Assembly (NCBI GenBank): GCA_036768485.1
Contig: JAVLUZ010000150.1
Coordinates: 892,460-956,459, forward strand
Length of the DNA: 64,000 nt
Source: Mermis nigrescens
Lineage: Eukaryota > Nematoda > Enoplea > Mermithida > Mermithidae
Direction of reading: 5' to 3'
Shown: in pieces, positions 56,552 through 64,000 of the stretch
Layout: every line of letters begins with the position of its first letter
How positions within the stretch are numbered: the first letter of the stretch is position 1
Made by a program: the position numbers and the translations under genes
Notes under the pieces: generated by a model
What the model was told of the DNA's origin: nothing
The model's database searches: none
What the model saw: only the letters and a program-made list of their open reading frames with translations

Positions 56552-59500
56552 ACTACTATTAATTATTATTATCTCTCGGTATTGTCTTCGACGGAGCGTG
56601 TACGTTGGAAACATCATTGCGTGTGTGTGAGTGAAAACATTCGTTGTAGTTCGTTAAAAAGTATATACATATTTGGAAAATTGCTTTTTGCTCATGTGAG
56701 TTCGTGTATATCAATAAATTTAAACTAATACACATTAATTCTTATTTATTTATCGATATTTTCCTTCATATTCAATAATTCATTTCGTAGTAATTAACAA
56801 TATAGTAAAAAAATAATGCAAAATCCATAATTCTTTGCGTTCTTAATCTAATCTAATAATTTATAATTATATACATACGTATTTGTAAAATGATAATTCT
56901 TAACAATTCATATTCCATATAATCCTTGATTGACGGCAATAAAATTGCTAATAAAAAAATAAAACAAAAAAATAAATAAAAATGATAAATAATTAATAAT
57001 ACAAAACAATAAAAAAATCTTGTTTCAGATGTCGACTTGTCTTTACTTTTGCTGTTCGTCGTTGGAGCCGCTTTGTTTATCACCGCAAAAAAACTCAGTC
57101 GCAACGTTGTTGCCTTTTACGTCGGAGGATCGGCTACGGGCGTTTTGTTATCATTGCTGTTTTTGTTATTCGTGTTTTATCGATTTCTACCTCACAAAGT
57201 ATGGAAGTTCGATTAAGGAACCACTGATTGAAAAATATAAAAAACAAAATTTTAAGAATTAATCGAAATTATAGAATCGCACTGATCAGTGATCATGCAT
57301 TCTTTTTTAATTCGAGTGCTTAAGTTTTTCATAGCTACAGTATGCCTTTTTTGTAACGACTTTCTAATAGTCTTGCTTGTCTTACTTTCATTTTGCTTTC
57401 TTATGCTTACGCTATTTCCTCACAGTAACGGTGCTTCGAAAAGTAGTTTATCGCTTGATCTTTAAATTTTTATGCCCAGCTTGTAATTTGTATTCAATAT
57501 AGAACATTGTATACTTTATTTACGTCTTATTATGAAAGGCCTTTGAAATTCACCTTATTTTCGACCTTTAACATATATGCCTGGCTTATTGAATAAGAAT
57601 TGAAGCAGAAGGTAAATTCATGAATACAAATAGAAAAGACAGTATTAAATCATAAAATTAATTTTTTGTAACGACTTTCAAATTAGTTTTTCTTCAATTA
57701 ATTTTTATTTATTAATTAATTTTCTTATATTATCATTAATTTAATAAAAAAGTAATAAATAAATAAAAATTGACAATCTGCTTTTAATCTTTATTTTAAT
57801 AATAATAATAATATTAATAATTTTAAGCTGTAGTCTTTGACTATTCGAAAGAACAGTCTGCGTAATTGCGAGCTGAATTTTGAAGTTCTTACGTAAACAT
57901 ATATAGTTTTTAATTTGCTTGTTAGAAGCGATTCAGCTGGCTAAATTGGATATGCGAAAATCGTTTTAAATGTTCAAAGAGGATTGCAATTAGTAATAAA
58001 TTTGTAAATATATTATTTAATATAATATTTAATAATTTATTAATTTTATAAACCTCTTTTCTATTCAATTTAATAAAAAGCAATAAAAAATAATTCGTCT
58101 TTTTACCCCTGTGCTAATTTCACCATTTCAAATATGTCATATTTAAAATCTGTCAATGTTCAAAGAGGACTGTTGCTATCGCTTCGATGATCACGGGGGC
58201 GGCATCGTTAAATTTTTACCTCATCTATTCTTTGCTACGCAACGTCGCCATGGTGTTCAGATTGTATCAGAAATATTTGGCAATATATTTGGTAGGTTTG
58301 CAGCAAAAAAGCAAATTCAGTACACAAATTTTTCTTATGTATTCAAATTTAATTGAAAGTATCAACTGAAATTTTTTGCGTGTGATAAATCTTTGTATTT
58401 TTTAATCGGCTTTTCGCTATATAAAACAATATGTAGTAAATTTAGTAATCAATTATATATAAAGTTTATTAGTCAGATTGAAAAGATTTGCATGTTTTTC
58501 TACCCAACATTCACTTTCCGAGATTTTTTCCGTTTTTTTGTGTTTTTTGTTTTTTTGTACAAGGTCCTTTCGTACATGTACAAAGATGGTCCTTAAAAGT
58601 CTTTTTACATTTTGTACATGCAAATTTTGTGTACTATAATATAATACAGTAGCGATTTCGGTGTGGTAAAAGAGGGCTTTTCGACCTTTAGTAGTGTATT
58701 TTAGCTGATTTCTGGGTTTTTGACGCCAAAAACTGCTAAAAATTGTCCCGAAACGGCGCGAATCACCGAAAAATTTTACATTTTTCCATTCTGAATGCAA
58801 ATTCTGCTATTATAAAGATATATCGGACAGAAAATTACTCGTTCCGGAAATTTATGGGAATTCTTTTGACTTTTTTACAGTTTTTGTCTCTCCAAAAATC
58901 TTTGTACACGTACAAAGACAGTCACAAAAAGTCTTTCTTCATCGGGAAAAATCTATGCCGAGTACAAAAAAACCGTGCGACAAGCATAAGCGGAAATGAG
59001 CGATTACCTTTCAATTGAGAATAGCTGCCGCCCAAGTGACGCAGCTTAACCAGTCTGGGTGGAAAGTTAGTTACAGAGCTTTATTGAACTAAAATAGCCT
59101 TAAAAATTGGCACATGTTTTCAAATAAAGCAAAATTATGAAAATTTATTTTATTTCATATTAGGTACTTTGTACTTAAACCTTTTTAATCAATTTTCGGC
59201 TTAAACTTCGCTGTATTTTTTACAACAATTACCATTTATTACCTTTTTAAGAGTTGAACTTTTAAACCATCCCATCTCTAGTCAGGCACGCAGCTGGCCG
59301 TCCTATTTTGGGGGACCAACACCAATTTTTGGGGAGACTCAGCCCAAAAAGGCCAAAAATAGCACAAAATAACGTTTAAAAAGTTCTATTTTTCCGATTT
59401 TTCTTAATTTATTGGGGGAGGTCCGAGCTCCCCATTTCCTCAGGGATACGCGCCTGTCTCTAGTGGCGGTTTTCTGCTTTCTTCCTATATCTGAATGGCT

Positions 59501-62500
59501 GTGCTTGAATAAAGGTAACCGTCGGCGGCCTTTCGTTCGCGGCTTGCTACAAATTGGGGCCACCAAAAGACGTGAAATCGAAAAATTTGATACAATGGGC
59601 CATACAAATACTCGGCCTATTACTGATATATAACTCGTGTCAGATTCCCTCAGTTTCTTGTTTTTTCATTTGTGCCTTTGTAGTCGGATATTTCCTCAAC
59701 CAACGAGCACGAAAACTCGTCATGAAAATCAGGTGAATCTACTCGCATGCAGGCACGTAGGTGGCCGTCCTATTTGGGGGACCAACACCAATTTTTAGGG
59801 GGACTAAGCCCAAAAAGGTCAAAAATAGCACAAAATAACGTTTAAAAGTCGTATTTTTCCGATTTTTCTGAATTTGGGGGTCCGAACCCCCCCTTATTCC
59901 ACTCAGAGATACGTGCCTGCTTGCATGTACATATGTACTTCGAGAAACTCAGTGCGATAATGCTCGTACACGCAATTAGGTAGGAATGAGAGCGTACGTA
60001 TATATGCAACGGCTCGAAATTTTGGATGGGGTCCCCAGCCATTAGGGGCTCGGGGGGTTTGAATGACATACAACTTTCCGGTCAAAATAGCAACAAATAC
60101 CTAAACATGGCCACAAAAGGATGCTTTTGCCAAAAATTACGGAGGTCAAAATTTTTATGGCTTGAAAAGGATGGGGGACGACCAAGTTTGAATGGAGGAT
60201 GCCTCATTGTTCTTCTACGTAGATGGATGAGATGAGGTATTATCTGCCGTTTAAACACCCAAAAGGCTGGTTAGCATATGTACGTGCACAGCATGGGAAT
60301 TCCTGGGGGAATTATAAAGTGCCTTTTTTGGGTCGAAAAATTATAGGTAACGTCAAAGCCATCGTTTTTAAGCGTTTCTGACGATGCTCTATCTTTATAG
60401 AGCATAAAAACATAAAAAATTTCGAAAAAAAATCAAAAAGTTTTAATAATTAGAACAAAATATGGTCAAAACCAGTGATCGTAGGCGGTCAGACTTTCAC
60501 CCCCAATGGGGGTCGGGGTCGGGTATGAAGAACCCTGGTTTTCGGGGTCGGGGTTGAACATTAATAGTCAACATTACATGATTACATACCAATTTAATAA
60601 GGATAAAAACGATACCTTCACTTGTTTGTAGAGCATACTAATAAAAGCTGGTTATGTTCAACATTTTATTTTCATTCCTAAGTTCAAACATGGTTTTAGC
60701 AATTTAGCATTCCTTCCAATTTTAATCACTAATTGCTCTCGCTTTTTCGTATTCTTCCAGTTTTTCTTTTTTTGCTAAATAATATTTTAATAAATCCATA
60801 GTCAGTGGCGGATCTAGGATTTTCCTAACGGGGGCGGTATCCCAACTTTTTCAAAATCAGTCAAAAATAGGACCAAAATTTGCCCTTAACGCGCGAAATA
60901 GCTTTTTTTCGGTGTTTTACATTGTATACTTTTACATAAAATCACTTTTGACGCAATATTTTCTCTAAAAATTTTAAAATTTCAGACGATTTTGTGCGAA
61001 AAAATCATTAAATTTCTTTAACAAAAATCTGGCGCGAAGCGCCGGAAAATTTGTGGAATTTAGGCGGATAGACGTATAGAAGCATGATTCACTGCTTGAT
61101 TTCCTGTATTTTTAGCATTTCGATGCGAAACGTCGACATTTTTAATTGAAAATAGAGGAAAACAATGCAAAAATAGCTGTTTCTGCTGTTAAAATTGTTT
61201 TGAAACCTACATTAACAGAAAATGGCTTTCAGGCAGTGTTTTTCCTGTGCAAGGTCCGTTTGCACATGCACAGAGATGGTCCCTAAAAGTCATGTAGTAC
61301 ATTTTGTACACACAAATTTTTGGGTTCTATGATATAGTACGGTAGCGACTTTAGTTTGATAAGAACAGAGTTGTTCGACCTTTGGTAGTGTATTTTGGCT
61401 AATTCCTGGTTTTATGAGGGCAAAAATCATTAAGAATGGCCTTAAAACGGCGCGAAGCGCCGAAAAATTCGACATTTTTCCTTTTGAAATTCGATTTCTG
61501 CCATTATAAAGATATATAGGACACACAATGTCAGCTCGAAGCGAAAATTTTAGCGAATTTCAGACCTTTTTTGCAGTTTTTGTCTTCCAAAAATCTTTGT
61601 ACATGCGCAGAGACGGTCCCACAAGTCTTTGCACGAATACGCGAACCGTGCTTCCAGGTCGCCAAGAAAGTAAATAAATGTCATTAATAGGTACATATCA
61701 CTCGGAGCGTAGCGCCGGAAAAATTCGAGAAATTATGGTCACTGACGGCCAAAACTCATTGCAAATTGCATATCCATTCTTTATCTTGCCAAATATTTTC
61801 GGCCTACAGGGTGGGGGGCGCCCCCTCCCTCTCGCCTCCCGCCCCCTCATATCCGCCCCTGTCCATAGTGTATTTTTACGAATGACTTAATGCAGAGCGT
61901 TTTGGCGCTCTTTATGGTTATAAATATGCGAACATGTATGTAGCCTGTTAACAACATGGTGACTAGGCGTACATTTTATGAAATATCGCGAGTGTCGAGT
62001 TTAAGGTATTCATTAAGCTCGTGAATGAATCATCCTTGTTTGGTGATTTGCTATTTTCTACAATTCTCCTATGAACCTAAAAACTAAATGCTGTATTTCA
62101 CCCCTGAAAAAGGTTCAACCCCGACTCGAAAAGTCTTGCCCCTAGTCGGGGGCCGGGGTCGGGGTTTAGGCCGGGTTTTTTCGGGGTCGGGGTCCCCGTA
62201 CGATCACTGGTCAAAACATTAGTATAATGGCGCGAAGCGCTGGAAATTTGGCTTTTTTGAGCAAATAGATAGCTAAAAACGCTTAGAAAATCACGTTTTC
62301 CAAAAATTTTTAGAAAATTATTGGGAATTTTCAACAAATTGCTAATTCTGGGGAGGGTTGAAAAAATTTCCTGGGGGTGTAACTTCGTCTCAAACCCCCT
62401 ACCAAGATCATGTATGGTTGAAAAAATTGCTCATTTATCCCCCTCCCCCAGGGAACTCGATAGAGCTTTAGATCGCGTACACTGCTCGCCGTCATGTTTC

Positions 62501-63275
62501 ATGGCGAGCACTGTACATGTCAGTGTTTTTTGTATTCAAGAAAGATTTTACCCGATGTACGACAGACTTTTGGGGACCGTCTTTGCATATGTACAAAGAT
62601 TTTTGGGAAGACAAAAAGTGCAAAAAAAGGTTTAAAATTCGGAAAATTTTTCGGCGCTTCACGCTTAAATGAGTAATTGTGTGTTCTAGATATCTATCTA
62701 TAATGTCAGAAATTGCATTTTTGAAAGGAAAAATGTCAAATTTTTCGGCGCGGTTTTGAGACGATTATTAGTGATTTTTGCACTCAAAAACCCAGAAATC
62801 AGCTAAAATACACTACCAAAGGTCGAACGACTTTGTTTTTGCCACACTGAAACCGCTACTGTACCATATTATAGTACCCCGGAAATTTGTGTGTACAAAA
62901 TGTACAAAGACTTCTAGGGACCATCTTTGTACATGTACAAAGGGACCTTGTACAAAAAACACTGGTACATGTATGCGTTTAGCAATATGATTTAAATGAG
63001 TATTTTTCGAACTGATTTAGGTAACAAATTTAGTCAGTTTGTTCAATTGAAAATGTCATTGACTAGGCTGCGTTAGAATTCTTTTTAAATCGACGTATGT
63101 ATATTATTTGAAGATTCCGTTATTTCCCACCAAAGACGCGGTTTTTGACGGAAGACGAATATTTTGACCAGGGCCGCGCTGAAACTAAGCGAGCGTTAGA
63201 TTCTCTTAGGCAATACTGTAGCAGTCCGACTTGCGATGCGTGGAAATATACCTCTCGATTAAGGTCTCCTAGAAG
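52538..63275 (+). CDS. NEMP1: NEMP-family nuclear envelope integral membrane protein (seven exons, 3' end outside)
   Basis: NEMP proteins are multipass inner nuclear membrane proteins linked to nuclear envelope stiffness and fertility, with an N-terminal lumenal domain. Exons: 52538-52598, 53431-53540, 56069-56294, 57029-57198, 58166-58291, 59515-59732, 63114-63275; all phases agree (about 357 codons so far). Residues 1-18 (MDFLTTSVLLIIIPVIEG) form a signal peptide. The lumenal part includes FGFLQKWSVWRSYKIYPFAP and SYIGVETLQPYQISFKTK. Membrane segments: VDLSLLLLFVVGAALFI and SLLFLLFVFY (exon 4), ASLNFYLIYSLL (exon 5), WAIQILGLLLIYNS and CFFICAFVVGYFL (exon 6). Family hallmarks are VGGLSFAACYKLGPP (exon 6) and RFLTEDEYFDQGRAETKRAL with CSSPTCDAWKY (exon 7). 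The C-terminus (about 90 residues in relatives) lies beyond the window. The paralogue number is not decidable; the symbol names the family. Confidence 0.93.
53900..53949. repeat. (TA)n microsatellite
   Basis: About 50 bp of uninterrupted TA dinucleotide inside the family VI element. Confidence 0.97.
54010..54420 (-). mobile_element. Two partial family III copies in tandem
   Basis: TCGGTGCTGCCCACCTATG near 54180 and TTGAGCTGCCCATGTATAG near 54415 mark two reverse ends; both contain TGATGCCATTGGATAG-like sequence. The first copy lacks the central part. Confidence 0.7.
55310..55482 (+). mobile_element. Family IX fragment
   Basis: Ends TTGTGCATCTATGC and carries the AAGGGTCCGAAAATTAGG block also seen at 11006-11020; the left terminus is missing. 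Confidence 0.5.
55787..56027 (+). mobile_element. Family III MITE abutting NEMP exon 3
   Basis: CATAAGTGGACGGCACC to CACGCCTAGGTATG; flanks GTGACGAT (55779-55786) and CTGACGAT (56028-56035) are an 8-bp duplication with one change. Exon 3 begins 33 bp after the duplication. Confidence 0.88.
56377..56571 (+). repeat. (TTA)n microsatellite, NEMP intron 3
   Basis: About 195 bp of ATT/TTA trinucleotide with a few interruptions. The Ile/Leu-rich frame across it is an artefact. Confidence 0.95.
58540..58977 (-). mobile_element. Family I MITE, NEMP intron 5
   Basis: Reverse copy from TTTTTTTGTACAAGGTCC to GAGTACAAAAAAACCGTG with a GTACATGTACAAAGATGG block and a decayed hairpin (GGCGCGAATCACC) at 58755. 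The left terminus sits in a T-rich run and no duplication was recognised. Confidence 0.8.
59283..59456 (+). mobile_element. Family VII MITE upstream of NEMP exon 6
   Basis: CAGGCACGCAGCTGGCCGTC to GGGATACGCGCCTG with perfect 8-bp duplication TCTCTAGT (59275-59282, 59457-59464). Exon 6 begins at 59515. Confidence 0.93.
59750..59919 (+). mobile_element. Family VII MITE downstream of NEMP exon 6
   Basis: CAGGCACGTAGGTGGCCGTC to GAGATACGTGCCTG; flanks CTCGCATG (59742-59749) and CTTGCATG (59920-59927) are an 8-bp duplication with one change. The duplication starts nine bases after the exon 6 donor junction. Confidence 0.92.
60010..60230 (+). mobile_element. Family VIII-like fragment, NEMP intron 6
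   Basis: CAACGGCTCGAAATTTTGG and GGTCCCCAGCCATTAGGGG resemble the start of the element at 21569. Ends unresolved. Confidence 0.45.
60803..61861 (+). mobile_element. Family II element nested in element V
   Basis: CAGTGGCGGATCTAGGATTT to CATATCCGCCCCTG with perfect 8-bp duplication TCCATAGT (60795-60802, 61862-61869). Contains hairpin GGCGCGAAGCGCC at 61029 and a family I copy. Confidence 0.95.
61234..61650 (-). mobile_element. Family I MITE nested in family II
   Basis: 417 bp, CAGTGTTTTTCCTGTGC to CGAATACGCGAACCGTG; flanks CTTTCAGG (61226-61233) and CTTCCAGG (61651-61658) are an 8-bp duplication with one change. Same target base as 17817-18217 but opposite orientation. Confidence 0.93.
62521..62964 (+). 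mobile_element. Family I MITE, reference copy
   Basis: 444 bp with perfect 14-bp terminal inverted repeats CAGTGTTTTTTGTA / TACAAAAAACACTG and a perfect 8-bp duplication GTACATGT (62513-62520, 62965-62972). Best evidence in the window for assigning family I to a hAT-type mechanism. Confidence 0.96.
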
Positions 63276-63306
63276 GTACTTATACTTAATAATATATCGA
63301 TGAGGT

Positions 63307-63690
63307 CATATGTACGTGTACAGCATGGGAATTCTGGGGGGATCAGGCCCTGAAATTTTTTAAAAAGTGCCTTTTTGTGCAAAAAACGATGGGTACACGT
63401 CAAAAACACTGTTTTTTGACGTTTCTGACAATGCTCGCTCTTTCTAGAACATAAATACGTAATAAAATCTATTGAACAAAACCTGGTCAACAATATGTGT
63501 GTATGGCGCGAAGCGCCAAAAATTTGAGATTTTCGATTGTGCCAAAAAATTGTGTAAAAACGCTTAAAAAGGCACACTTTTTACCAACTTTTACAACAAA
63601 ATCGATAATTCTTGGGGGTTGCAGCCATTTTGCGGGGGGGGGGGCAGTTGCCGTTCTGGGGGGTTTAAACCCCCGATAACAACACGTATG
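63307..63690 (+). mobile_element. Family IV MITE, NEMP intron 7
   Basis: CATATGTACGTGTACAGCAT to CGATAACAACACGTATG; flanks GATGAGGT and GACAAGGT match in 6 of 8. An exact GGCGCGAAGCGCC hairpin lies at 63505. It starts 31 bp after the exon 7 donor. Confidence 0.8.
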
Positions 63691-64000
63691 GACAAGGTCA
63701 CTCGCAAGTTCGAACATTTGAATAAAATTCAAAATTTTGAAAATTAATCGAAACGAGCGTATGCAGGCAAAAAGCAGTGGACTAGAATTTGATCTTCGTA
63801 TTTATCTTGAATTTCATTAATTCGTTCAAGTAGTTTCTTCGTTTCAAACCCCCGCAGGACAAAAATATTGGAATTTTTTTTTGGAAATATGCAAAATCAA
63901 AGCCAAAAATGGATAAAAAATAAAACTCAAAATTTTTTCAGCAAAAGTGCTTGAAATTGATCAGAAACTATGAATCAATATAGTTTTTATTTCGAGGACA

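Larger units (their letters stand above)
60473..62209 (+). mobile_element. Element V (CAGTGATCGTA ends) inside family IV
   Basis: Termini CAGTGATCGTAGG and CCCCGTACGATCACTG; perfect 8-bp duplication GTCAAAAC (60465-60472, 62210-62217). Both ends carry GGGGTCGGGGTCGGG-type runs. A non-repeat core about 0.7 kb long remains when the nested family II is removed; no transposase frame. Confidence 0.92.
60275..62416 (+). mobile_element. Family IV MITE, split by nested insertions
   Basis: The left part, 60275-60472 (CATATGTACGTGCACAGCAT onward), and the right part, 62218-62416 (to GATCATGTATG), join to give one family IV copy like 63307-63690. A hairpin GGCGCGAAGCGCT is at 62229. Outer duplications not recognised. 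Confidence 0.85.

Noticed and set aside
56250..56630. 126-aa Ile/Leu-rich ORF
   Set aside because: Exon 3 of NEMP ends at 56294; the remainder is the TTA microsatellite in the intron.
1..64000. tRNA, rRNA or a complete transposase
   Set aside because: No cloverleaf, rRNA core or DDE/RNase H-like frame could be found by eye; a covariance-model search would settle small RNAs.

Overview
The window is nuclear DNA from an animal, most likely an invertebrate such as an arthropod. The reasons are AT-rich sequence, multi-kb introns bounded by GT/AG, housekeeping genes of metazoan type, non-LTR retrotransposon wreckage and a very dense population of short TIR elements. The species cannot be named from the sequence. 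The window has one 100-base N gap (33901-34000).

Genes, left to right. Elongin B (ELOB, + strand, four exons, 10003-14208) is complete and its start codon is cut off by the first intron. UTP25 (digestive organ expansion factor homologue, + strand, six exons, 20538-33093) is complete at 663 aa, with every splice phase consistent. One exon of a MAP2K4/MKK4-type kinase kinase lies on the - strand (40203-40368). A NEMP-family nuclear envelope membrane protein (+ strand, seven exons seen, 52538-63275) runs off the right edge. Two further open segments bounded by splice signals (4569-4771 and 15117-15325) look like exons of genes I do not recognise. These genes do not form an operon or pathway; they act in ubiquitin ligase/transcription elongation, ribosome assembly, stress signalling and nuclear envelope structure.

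Nearly everything else is repeats. 0-7 kb is broken CR1/jockey-like LINE copies, some fused end to end. 7.6-8.6 kb is a degenerate tandem array. From 8.7 kb onward the introns and spacers are packed with short non-autonomous TIR elements of at least nine families. For most of them I could read 8-bp target site duplications directly, which points to the hAT superfamily; one element has a TA duplication and pogo-like termini. Several are nested up to three deep. 34.0-39.4 kb is a 377-bp satellite made of two alternating monomer types. 47.9-52.4 kb is a cluster of palindromic (foldback) units and 59-bp minisatellites just upstream of NEMP.

No CRISPR array, rRNA, convincing tRNA, bacterial operon or intact transposase was seen. 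The most unusual signals are a GC-rich hairpin module (GGCGCTTCGCGCC and relatives) shared by otherwise unlike TIR families, repeated insertion of one element at the same base of another element in opposite orientations, and an exon of NEMP bracketed by two direct copies of one element.
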